From: Pseudomonadota bacterium
GTDB lineage: Bacteria > Pseudomonadota > Alphaproteobacteria > Rhizobiales > Rhizobiaceae
Direction of reading: 5' to 3'
Length of the DNA: 30,914 nucleotides
NCBI GenBank assembly: GCA_023390055.1
Contig: JAEWDP010000055.1
Span: 1-30,914, forward strand
Made by a program: the position numbers and the translations under genes. A model generated the notes under the pieces. The model did no database searches and was not told the origin of the DNA. It was given only the letters and a program-made list of their open reading frames with translations. Shown here in pieces: positions 25,415-30,914 of this stretch (within the stretch, counting starts at the first letter, position 1; the number at the start of each line of letters is the position of its first letter).

Positions 25415-25540
25415 TCAGTTGCTGCACTTGAGACGATAGCGGCGTGTTGCATTGCGGGGCCGTTCCGGCCGGTGACCGTTGTAATCGCTGCGCCAGTTTG
25501 AGAGCGTGGATCGTGCATGAGCCAGTGACGATATCGTAGA
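25415..25540 (-). pseudogene. Remnant of an IS3-family transposase (OrfB C-terminus)
   Basis: The minus strand reads SRSTISSLAHARSTLSNW followed by RSDYNGHRP, matching the IS3-family OrfB C-terminal pattern (...F.SL.HAR..L..WR.DYN..RPH). The usual continuation (S.LG..TP..FA) is gone; frames shift downstream and a stop follows at 25415. No start, catalytic DDE residues or terminal repeats are visible, so only a decayed tail remains. The flanks, including 25152-25414 and 25541-25712, hold no other recognised gene. Confidence 0.5.
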
Positions 25541-25712
25541 CCTCGACACGATGATCTGCTCCGGCCGCAATATGGCTGGGCTTTCGAGCTTCCACAGATC
25601 ATGGCTGATCGTATCCGGCAGTATCAGGCCAGCGAGAAACAGATAGAAGCTGAGGAACATGTAGAGCAAGCCGTACACGCAGCTAACCCTGCGTGTGATG
25701 CAGGGAATGTGT

Positions 25713-25728
25713 CTGTCTCAAGAGACAG
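25713..25728. repeat. Short palindrome next to the secreted-protein terminator
   Basis: CTGTCTC and GAGACAG (25713-25728) form a perfect palindrome with a 2-nt centre, directly abutting the longer hairpin at 25727-25765. It may be a protein-binding site or a second element of the transcript end. Confidence 0.45.
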
Positions 25729-25765
25729 TGATACTTCCGCCGCTAGCTGCGGCGGGAGTATCACT
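25727..25765 (-). terminator. Long hairpin just after the small secreted-protein gene
   Basis: A 17-bp stem with one T-G mismatch pairs 25727-25743 (AGTGATACTTCCGCCGC) with 25749-25765 (GCGGCGGGAGTATCACT) around a 5-nt loop. It begins 12 bp beyond the stop of the secreted-protein gene on the minus strand and is the strongest hairpin in the window. No U-tract follows. Confidence 0.55.
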
Positions 25766-25777
25766 CATTACCTAGGG

Positions 25778-26020
25778 TTAATTCGGGCGGGTCGCTCCTT
25801 CCCAGTAGTCGCCGTTGTTGACCCTCGCGGATGCTTCTTTGCCTTTGTTGCCGGCGGGGAAGAAGTATGTGCGATCGCGAGAGCTGATCGTTTCGGAGTG
25901 GGCGGTCGAAGCGTCGTTGCTGCTTGCGCCTTGGTAGTACTCGCCTTCAGCAGCAGCAGTCGCGAAAGCGATGCTTAGCGTAACGCCAAAGGCCAGAATG
26001 GCCTTGAGAGACTGGAACAT
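25778..26020 (-). CDS. Small secreted protein with paired G-[ED]-Y-[YW] motifs
   Basis: 80 residues. An N-terminal signal peptide (MFQSLKAILAFGVTLSIAF..) has a likely cleavage after ATAAA (residue ~24), giving a mature chain of about 56 residues. The mature protein begins EGEYYQGASSND and ends NNGDYWEGATRPN, so the motif G-E/D-Y-Y/W-Q/E-G-A-S/T occurs at both ends around a polar middle rich in Ser, Asn and charged residues. AAGGA lies 8 nt before the ATG, and a strong hairpin follows the stop, so the gene looks intact although its surroundings are insertion-sequence debris. I do not recognise the family beyond a resemblance to short secreted proteins of rhizobia and relatives. Function unknown. 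Confidence 0.75.
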   Translation of the reverse strand: MFQSLKAILAFGVTLSIAFATAAAEGEYYQGASSNDASTAHSETISSRDRTYFFPAGNKGKEASARVNNGDYWEGATRPN

Positions 26021-26742
26021 ATTGATATCCTTGCTTGTTGGTGGCTGAATCTGTTTGCGACCTACTCAGCCGTTGTCTTCAATGAACTGGTGAGATGTGA
26101 GACCCAACTAGTGGGACTCAATTTCCAGCAGGCGTGGCAGACAACAGATCTGCCCGAAGAATTTTGCTCATGTCTATCTCCTTTGGTTGGCTTCCGCCGG
26201 TTAGGTAGGTACCCACCGGCTGGTAATGCTGCACCTCAGGCCACCTTGGTCGAAGAGCTTCGGAGACTGTGATGATGTCCACTTGGCTAGAGAGAGGCTC
26301 TCCGGATCATCACGTTGTCCTTAGCGTTGTCACCATTTTGGTATTAAGGTGCGACACCTAATTACTAGCTTTTGCGCTCGGAGGTCGCGTCGCGGGACCT
26401 GCTTCTTTGGTGCTAACATTGCGGTGAATCGTCGACTGCACAGTTTAGATCGACCCCATTTCCGCGCCTGGGGTCGACAACATTCTTACTGAGATCGAGA
26501 AGTTCGAGCGCACTTTTTCGCCGAAGAAACAACGCTGCCGGCGCTCGAAAACGGATCCGGATCAACACAGACAGCCAAACTTTGGCCATGTGTACGAGAC
26601 GGTGACAGCAGCCGATCTCTGATGACGCATCGCGACACGAATGTCAGGGCTTTGTTCGCGCTCCCTCTTCGACCTGCCGGAACTTTGCCATCACTTCCAC
26701 ATCCTCGCCAGAAGTTCTTTCAAAGGTCAAAGAATTCAACTC
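26021..26742. other. Gene-poor stretch with hairpins and a tiny SD-led ORF
   Basis: No full gene is recognised. On the minus strand an excellent AAAGGAG precedes a 17-codon frame (26118-26171, MSKILRADLLSATPAGN), either a leader peptide or the stump of a broken gene. TCGACCCCA/TGGGGTCGA (26450-26477) is a perfect 9-bp inverted repeat with a 10-nt loop. TTCGAGCGC/GCGCTCGAA is another one around 26500-26550. A 12-mer GTGCGACACCTA at 26349-26360 recurs at 27129-27140. Confidence 0.35.
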
Positions 26743-26931
26743 GAAGTCGCGGAGGCGATCCGCTATGCCATCTCGCGTCGCTCCATCTTTAACGCTTCCT
26801 GAACGAGGCCCGCATCCAGTTTCAATATTGTTGAGCGTGTTACGCTGAAATACTCCCGGCCCATGCCGGAGAACACGGTAGCAAGCACCTTCACCTACAC
26901 CACGTGGTGGGACACGATCAAAACACGCTAA
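26743..26931 (+). pseudogene. Remnant of an IS66-family transposase (C-terminal part)
   Basis: One plus-strand frame reads EVAEAIRYAISRRSIF, a stop codon, then FNIVERVTLKYSR and later TTWWDTIKT. IS66 transposases carry LAEAIRYA.SRR........NIVERAIRP............W.TIAT with nearly the same spacing: 24 versus about 26 positions between EAIRY and NIVER, and 23 versus about 24 between NIVER and the Trp. The in-frame stop and loss of the conserved R.N.LFAGSDGG loop show long decay. A further scrap, THPQTTKI near 26975-27000, resembles the HPQ..I..LLPW end of the same protein. Confidence 0.55.
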
Positions 26932-27144
26932 AGATCTGTCCATATGCCAATAGCAACGGCGGTTGCAGGACCGGGTGATCACGCACCCGCAGACGACGAA
27001 GATTTACAACGGTGGTCCGCAAGCTTGGCTTGGTAGAATCTTGAGTTCAAAGCCAGCGACTGGCCCAGCAGAAAAATACGTTCATAGGCTCGTCTGCCGA
27101 GGGATACCTGACCAAAGAAGCCAACGATGTGCGACACCTAGTAC

Positions 27145-27342
27145 TGCGGCGGGATCAATATCAGGATGTGCATGCTGATGGTAAAGCGGTGCATTAGTGG
27201 TCAACAAGTTCGCCCGCAAACGGCGCTTGAAAGGCACCACCTCTGCGCGAGAGGGTACTGCGTTTGCACGTCCGGCTACGATGAGCAGGCCGTCAGACAT
27301 TATAACCGCAATCAAGAAAAGGCGGACAAAAGCTTCCGATTA
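27145..27342 (+). pseudogene. Remnant of an IS200/IS605-family TnpA transposase
   Basis: The plus frame through 27166 contains RHHLCARGYCVCTSGYDE and, directly after, QAVRHYNRNQEKADKSF, matching the C-terminal end of IS200-type TnpA (..H.W.RGY.V.TVG.....I..Y...Q...D). Upstream the HUH metal-binding His-hydrophobic-His, normally DHVHML, reads RMCMLMV, so the active-site histidines are lost. The N-terminal half is missing and a stop lies just upstream. It is therefore an inactive fragment next to the araC gene. Confidence 0.55.
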
Positions 27343-27413
27343 GCCCGACCTCCACCTCTGGTCGAGAACTCCGCCATCTTGCATGTGTGCATCCCGGCCG
27401 GTGTTCAAGGAGG

Positions 27414-28319
27414 TTACGCAGACATACGCTTTGGATCGCATACTGCTCGGCGATAGTCCGAGGGGCTCATACCCTTGTGCTTGTGGAATACCCGGGCCAG
27501 AACCTGGTTCGACGAATATCCCACCTCCTGCGCGATTTCTGTGACCGGAAGGTCGCTCTTCGCAAGAAGCTCGCAGGATTTCTCGATTCTCAACCGCGTC
27601 AGATGTACCCGTGGCGGCACGCCAACGCTCTGCTTGAACATGCGTGCAAAATGAAAAGACGACAGTTGCACCTCCGCCGCCAGTTCATCGAGACTGATGT
27701 CTTCCGATAGCCGATCCTGCAACAGTTCAAGGCAACGTCGCTCCGCCCAGGGGGCAAGGCCGCCCTTTGTCGCAGCGAAAGGTGCTCCTCCTAACCGGCA
27801 CAATTCGGCCAGAATTTCGCAGCCTGCGGCCTGCGCCAGCAGGCGCGAGGGCGCACCCTCCTCATCGCACAAGGCCCATAGATTGCGGACCGCCGACCGG
27901 ATCGTTGGCGAAGCGAACGCCCCCATGCACAGTTTCTGATAGTCCAGAGAAAACTGTCCTCCGGCCGCTTCATCCATGACAGACTGCCAATGCGCCAATG
28001 GAAACGACACGCTCCGAAGCTCGTGGGCGGCGTCCACAACGACCGTGTTGGCGAACCGCGGAGCGGAGAGAAAAAAACTGCCTCTTTCGCTTATTACATT
28101 GAAGTTCCCGCCTCCCATATCGCCGCTGACGCGACTGCCGCCATGCAAGTCTTGATACAGGACGAGATCCGGGACGGCCGGGTCGGACATGTCTCCGGCC
28201 GGTTGAGAGGCCTCCAACAGATGAATGATGTCGCTTGCAGACTTCATCGTGCGTACATAGTGGGCAAGGTGGCCGTTGCGGTACCATTGCGCGAAAGAAC
28301 CATAGTCAGGCACAGTCAT
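27414..28319 (-). CDS. AraC-family transcriptional regulator
   Basis: 301 residues. The C-terminal ~100 residues hold two helix-turn-helix units typical of AraC/XylS: LSEDISLDELAAEVQLSSFHFARMFKQ and, after LRIEKSCELL, LPVTEIAQEVGYSSNQVLARVFHKHKGMSP. The N-terminal 180 residues form the ligand-binding part (VLYQDLHGG.., GRFANTVV-like segment) without a recognised sub-family. Start ATG at 28319. On the same strand, upstream, lie the decayed acetyltransferase/amidohydrolase and the intact hydrolase and XapX genes. In relatives such hydrolase clusters commonly sit beside an AraC regulator, so it may once have controlled them. The gene appears intact. Confidence 0.88.
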   Translation of the reverse strand: MTVPDYGSFAQWYRNGHLAHYVRTMKSASDIIHLLEASQPAGDMSDPAVPDLVLYQDLHGGSRVSGDMGGGNFNVISERGSFFLSAPRFANTVVVDAAHELRSVSFPLAHWQSVMDEAAGGQFSLDYQKLCMGAFASPTIRSAVRNLWALCDEEGAPSRLLAQAAGCEILAELCRLGGAPFAATKGGLAPWAERRCLELLQDRLSEDISLDELAAEVQLSSFHFARMFKQSVGVPPRVHLTRLRIEKSCELLAKSDLPVTEIAQEVGYSSNQVLARVFHKHKGMSPSDYRRAVCDPKRMSA

Positions 28320-28487
28320 GTTGCGCCTCCTATGCTTCCCACAAGTCTCTGATCCGAACCGGTCTGAGACGTTCCGCGCAGATTGGCCGGTCGATGCAAT
28401 GGTTGAAAAGACAGGACTTGCATCTGTGCTGTAGTCCGGCTTGCGGCGACTGCGGTAGACGTAGCGGCGTCAGTTGCTTCACCGTCA

Positions 28488-28652
28488 TCACCGACGCACC
28501 ACGCCCTGCCACACCGGGTGATGACCAATCTGTGCTTTTGCGAAGGGGCAAAATGGAATGAGGTGAATATCGTCGCGGCGCGCATCCTCGACCGCTTGTC
28601 GCACCAGGCGTTCACCAACCCTGCGGCCGCGCAACGCTCTTGGCACATCCGT
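28488..28652 (-). pseudogene. 3' fragment of a GNAT acetyltransferase (YjdJ/YidJ-like)
   Basis: The minus strand from 28652 reads TDVPRALRGRRVGERLVRQA, then VEDARRDDIHLIPFCPFAKA and QIGHHPVWQGVVRR before TGA at 28488. This is the C-terminal half of the small YjdJ-type GNAT family (H-T-x-V-P..LRGRG.G..L......A.......L..CPF...Y...HP.....V), with the acetyl-CoA-binding R-G-R-x-V-G loop. The N-terminal half is absent: the frame begins exactly where an amidohydrolase start ends, so a deletion joined the two genes. The fragment has no start of its own. Confidence 0.7.
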
Positions 28653-28720
28653 GCAGCCAGGTTCTTCTGGTCGAGCGTTTTCACCTTGGCGTTGACAATG
28701 ATCAGATCGTTGGGAGGCAT
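28652..28720 (-). pseudogene. 5' fragment of an amidohydrolase
   Basis: A proper start (AGGAG 7 nt before ATG 28720) opens MPPNDLIIVNAKVKTLDQKN and then LAA, the typical first 23 residues of YtcJ-type (Amidohydro_3) amidohydrolases (DLII.NAKV.TLD..NP.A). The sequence then passes into the acetyltransferase fragment in another frame. Over 500 residues are missing, so the enzyme is lost. If translated, the frame continues to 28316 as a meaningless tail. Confidence 0.6.
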
Positions 28721-28838
28721 GACGTTCTCCTTCGCGCCCGAGTGTGTTGATGAAAAAAGAGCAGCAACCCTGTGGGAAGGCCGGCGATGGCCGGCTGGTT
28801 CGCCGATATTGTCGGACCGGCCGTCCTCGTCCGATCGT

Positions 28839-29528
28839 TCAAGCCGCAGGCTTGGGAGCGACAGTCGGGCCGTGTGCCACGCGCTCGGGAGCCTTGTGCA
28901 CCATCGTGTAGGCGTAATCCACACCCATGCCGTAGGCGCCGGAATGCTCCTTCGCGATGGCCATGACGGCATCGTATGTGTCGCGCTTTGCCCAGTCGCG
29001 CTGCCATTCCAGGAGAACCTGCTGCCAGGTGACCGGGACGATGCCGACCTGAACCATCCGGTCCATGGCGTAGTTGTGTGCGTCAATAGATGTTCCGCCC
29101 GAAGCGTCGGCTACCATGTAGATTTCGTAGTCGGTGTCGGCGAGGCAGGACAGGGCGAAAGTCGTGTTGCAGACCTCGGTCCACAAGCCCGACACGACGA
29201 TCTTCTTGCGGCCCTCGGCAGAATTGGCGGCCATTGCCTCGCGTACCTTCAGATCGTCCCAGGAATTCATCGAGGTGCGCTCGAGAATCGGAGTTTCAGG
29301 AAAGACCGCCAGCAGTTCGGGATAGGAGTAGCCAGAGAAGCTCTCCGTCTCAACCGAGGTGATGGTGGTCGGGATGTTAAAGGCTTTCGCCGCCTTGGCG
29401 AGACCGATGACGTTGTTCTTCAGGACCTGCCTATCGATCGACTGAACGCCGAAGGCCATCTGCGGCTGCTGGTCGATGAAGATGAGTTGACTGTTCTGCG
29501 GCGTTAGAACTTCTAGTTTTCTGGACAT
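28839..29528 (-). CDS. Isochorismatase-like cysteine hydrolase (YcaC type)
   Basis: 229 residues from the ATG at 29528, which has a perfect AGGAGAA; the longer frame to 29576 lacks a site and overlaps the upstream gene. It shows the isochorismatase-fold signatures: LIFIDQQPQMAFGVQSID near residue 15-32 (catalytic Asp), TSMNSWDD with the Asn/Trp common in YcaC proteins, and KKIVVSGLWTEVCNTTFALS carrying the nucleophilic Cys. Family members hydrolyse amides or C-N bonds; YcaC itself has no settled substrate. It follows the XapX gene and precedes the broken amidohydrolase in the same orientation, a grouping I recall from related hydrolase clusters. Confidence 0.88.
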   Translation of the reverse strand: MSRKLEVLTPQNSQLIFIDQQPQMAFGVQSIDRQVLKNNVIGLAKAAKAFNIPTTITSVETESFSGYSYPELLAVFPETPILERTSMNSWDDLKVREAMAANSAEGRKKIVVSGLWTEVCNTTFALSCLADTDYEIYMVADASGGTSIDAHNYAMDRMVQVGIVPVTWQQVLLEWQRDWAKRDTYDAVMAIAKEHSGAYGMGVDYAYTMVHKAPERVAHGPTVAPKPAA

Positions 29529-29572
29529 TGTTTTCTCCTGCTGGGTTGATTGGGAAACAGCGTCGATACGCC

Positions 29573-29824
29573 TCAAGCGGCATCGGTTTTCTTCGACGGA
29601 GTGTCCGCGCGTCGAAGGGCGAAGGATTTCTCGTGCAGAACGGAGTGGACGAGGTTCGTATGACCCTTAACCCACTGGATGCCCGCCTCCCCTGCAAGCA
29701 TTCCCAGAAGGCCAAGCAGAGCAATGATGGGAGGTGCTGGCGAGCGAACCGACAGCAGCCCGTAGAGCACGCCGATCCCCAGACCGGCGGCCAGCGAAAG
29801 AACGTAAGGTTGGATCTGGCCCAT
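29573..29824 (-). CDS. XapX domain (DUF1427) small membrane protein
   Basis: 83 residues with the XapX-domain core: two membrane helices, YVLSLAAGLGIGVLYGLLSV and PPIIALLGLLGMLAGE, joined by the conserved RSPAPP. A polar C-terminal tail follows (HTNLVHSVLHEKSFALRRAD). The domain was named from XapX of the xanthosine operon; its function is unknown, and small membrane proteins of this type are often encoded next to amidohydrolase and hydrolase genes, as here. It ends 44 bp before the hydrolase start. It probably heads the operon. Confidence 0.85.
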   Translation of the reverse strand: MGQIQPYVLSLAAGLGIGVLYGLLSVRSPAPPIIALLGLLGMLAGEAGIQWVKGHTNLVHSVLHEKSFALRRADTPSKKTDAA

Positions 29825-30209
29825 GGTCGCATCTCTCTTTATCTTGGCGGCCTATCGTCGGAGCAGCGGGCCGCGCCCAGGTATCCTGCTCAAGGTCTGG
29901 CGCCCATGGCGGCGATGCAAAAGGATGCATCTGACAGCAGAGCAGATTTGCCTTGAGAGCCTCAACATAGTGGGCTCGTTCAATCGGCGCGTCGCAAAGA
30001 TTGCGATGACGGTGCCCATCTTGCGGAGTCCGGCCGATCTGGCATCTTGGTAAAGGCAAGTTTGCGGATCGGGATCATCGGACAGATGGAAGCGACTGCT
30101 GATTAACAGTGCCCCGCACCGGCATAGACCCATTCCGGAAATGCCAAAACTTACCAGCATACGTCGCTTCCTGGTTCAACTTCGATGAGCTTCTTTCAAT
30201 CTCATAGGA
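29825..30209. promoter_or_regulatory. Upstream region of the XapX-hydrolase genes
   Basis: About 385 bp without a recognised gene; overlapping minus-strand frames do not look like proteins of known families. It must contain the promoter of the XapX-hydrolase operon. Near its right end (30210-30235) GGATATGA and TCATATCC form an 8-bp inverted repeat around a 10-nt centre. Confidence 0.35.
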
Positions 30210-30217
30210 GGATATGA

Positions 30218-30538
30218 TGTACGTACCTCATATCCAGCAGAGCAGAACCGCCTCAACTTTCAGAGGCCGGCAACCTTGTACGCCGCTTTGAGACAATATT
30301 GCGAGGTGATGATGCCTCTCTTCTGGACGAGTGGATTGTAGAAGCAGAAGACACTGAACTGGCCTCTTTGGCAGCTGGGATTAGCCGTGATATCGAGGCC
30401 GTCCGGGCGGCGATCAACGATCGCTGGACAACCAGTCCCGTAGAAGGTCAGATCAACCGCGTGAAGATGCTGAAGCGACAGATGTATGGCCGTGCTGGCC
30501 ACAAGCTGCTCCGCAGCCGCGTATTAATGGCAGCGTAA
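30218..30538 (+). pseudogene. Remnant of an ISL3-family transposase (C-terminal part)
   Basis: The frame reads EAGNLVRRFETILRGDD, LDEWIVEAEDTELASLAAGI, SRDIEAVRAAINDRWTTSPV and EGQINRVKMLKRQMYGRAGH, ending KLLRSRVLMAA. This is the C-terminal domain of ISL3 transposases, including the hallmark W-S/T-x-G/S-P-V-E-G-x-I-N-R-x-K with the last catalytic Glu and the RxMYGRAG.xLLR.RVL end. Only about 100 of some 400-550 residues remain and the frame closes upstream at 30215, so the element is dead. No terminal inverted repeat was identified after it. The piece is well preserved compared with the other insertion-sequence scraps, pointing to a more recent event. Confidence 0.75.
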
Positions 30539-30605
30539 GATCATTCGGCATTGCCTATAAAGGTATCCCGGTCTTAAACGTTTTCGATCTTGACGAGAAA
30601 CGAAA

Positions 30606-30914
30606 ATGGCAGCGCACCAGACGCCTTTCACCAAGGCCATGAGCCTTGATCAGCTCGATAACTTTTTCATGTCCGACGATGCCCCGTCGGAATGCATGCA
30701 ATTGCCGGACCTTGATGGCTTCCTGACAGGCATCGCCGCCGGTCCGGAGATTCCATCCGACGAGTGGTGGTCGGCTATCTGGGGTGAGCTCGATCCAAGC
30801 TTTGCCGATGAGGAACAGGCACAAGCAGCCATTACCCCCATCATGAACCACTACATCAAGGTTGCCAGTGATCTTGAAGACGAGATCATCGAGCCAATCT
30901 TCTGGGAAGAGGAT
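30606..30914 (+). CDS. UPF0149/YecA family protein (5' part, runs off the window)
   Basis: The first 103 residues are visible from ATG 30606 (alternative Met 12 residues in, at 30639). The pattern LDQLDNFFMSDDAPSECMQL then PDLDGFLTGIAAGPEIPSDE and WWSAIWGE matches the UPF0149/YgfB-YecA family, in which the N-terminal helical part carries L..L..FL......M....LDGFL.A...GP..I....W. Family members often end in a SEC-C zinc motif, which would lie outside the window. Function is not established. It appears to be a normal gene just beyond the ISL3 remnant. Confidence 0.8.
   Translation, partial: MAAHQTPFTKAMSLDQLDNFFMSDDAPSECMQLPDLDGFLTGIAAGPEIPSDEWWSAIWGELDPSFADEEQAQAAITPIMNHYIKVASDLEDEIIEPIFWEED

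Noticed and set aside
28780..28795. GCCGGC-GATG-GCCGGC hairpin after the hydrolase gene, with an A-run at 28753-28758
   Set aside because: As a terminator the stem is short and the U-tract on the minus strand lies over 20 nt away, so the call is too weak.
28316..29086. Minus-strand 256-codon frame across the amidohydrolase fragment
   Set aside because: Only the 23 codons from 28720 resemble a protein; the upstream part is antiphase to the intact hydrolase gene and the downstream part is a frameshifted tail over the acetyltransferase fragment.
28518..29507. Plus-strand 329-codon frame opposite the hydrolase gene
   Set aside because: It is antisense to the well-supported isochorismatase-like gene and the pseudogenes, and has no domain signature.
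29667..30059. Minus-strand frames upstream of the XapX gene
   Set aside because: Several overlapping frames with no domain, and one covers the XapX gene out of frame.
1..30914. CRISPR arrays, tRNA or rRNA genes, attachment sites
   Set aside because: No regularly spaced repeats, cloverleaf-like segments or rRNA-like stretches were noticed in reading; a tRNA scan could not be run.

Overview
The window looks like a chromosomal segment of an alphaproteobacterium of the Hyphomicrobiales, most likely near Ochrobactrum/Brucella. The pointers are moderate GC, the style of the ABC sugar transporters, and a protein that aligns closely from memory with the 520-residue Ochrobactrum anthropi D-aminopeptidase, including the positions of Ser62, Lys65 and Tyr153. 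No rRNA, tRNA or CRISPR array was seen.

Left part (1-4215, all minus strand): the 5' end of a sugar ABC ATPase, its substrate-binding protein, a FadR-type GntR regulator that probably heads this operon, and then the D-aminopeptidase gene.

Centre-left (4216-14555): a divergent four-carbon acid-sugar catabolic locus. On the minus strand lie a LacI-family regulator, the kinase otnK and the aldolase/decarboxylase otnC. On the plus strand lie a substrate-binding protein, a double-domain ATPase, two permeases, the dehydrogenase ltnD, the isomerase otnI and an SMP-30-type lactonase. Together these can import a C4 acid sugar (probably threonate or a relative, possibly with its lactone), oxidise, isomerise, phosphorylate and decarboxylate it to dihydroxyacetone phosphate. 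Two palindromes related by a perfect 16-bp inverted repeat lie between the divergent arms and are the likely LacI operators.

Centre (14591-20379): a cytochrome P450 with an unusual I-helix, a divergent GntR/FCD regulator, and a tcuAB pair (FAD dehydrogenase plus Fe-S membrane electron-transfer protein of the tricarballylate/citrate-utilisation type) without a tcuC transporter next to it.

Right part (20775-30914): a DUF983 protein, a monofunctional catalase and a MerA-like flavoprotein disulfide reductase. A stretch rich in decayed insertion sequences follows (IS3, IS66 and IS200 remnants) with an intact small secreted protein among them. Next comes a partly decayed XapX/isochorismatase-like hydrolase/amidohydrolase/acetyltransferase/AraC cluster in which a deletion has joined an amidohydrolase start to an acetyltransferase end. 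An ISL3 transposase remnant and the start of a UPF0149 protein close the window. The right third has clearly been reshaped by mobile elements; the left two thirds are compact metabolic operons.

All family assignments were made by reading motifs and by memory of family sequences; no database search was run.
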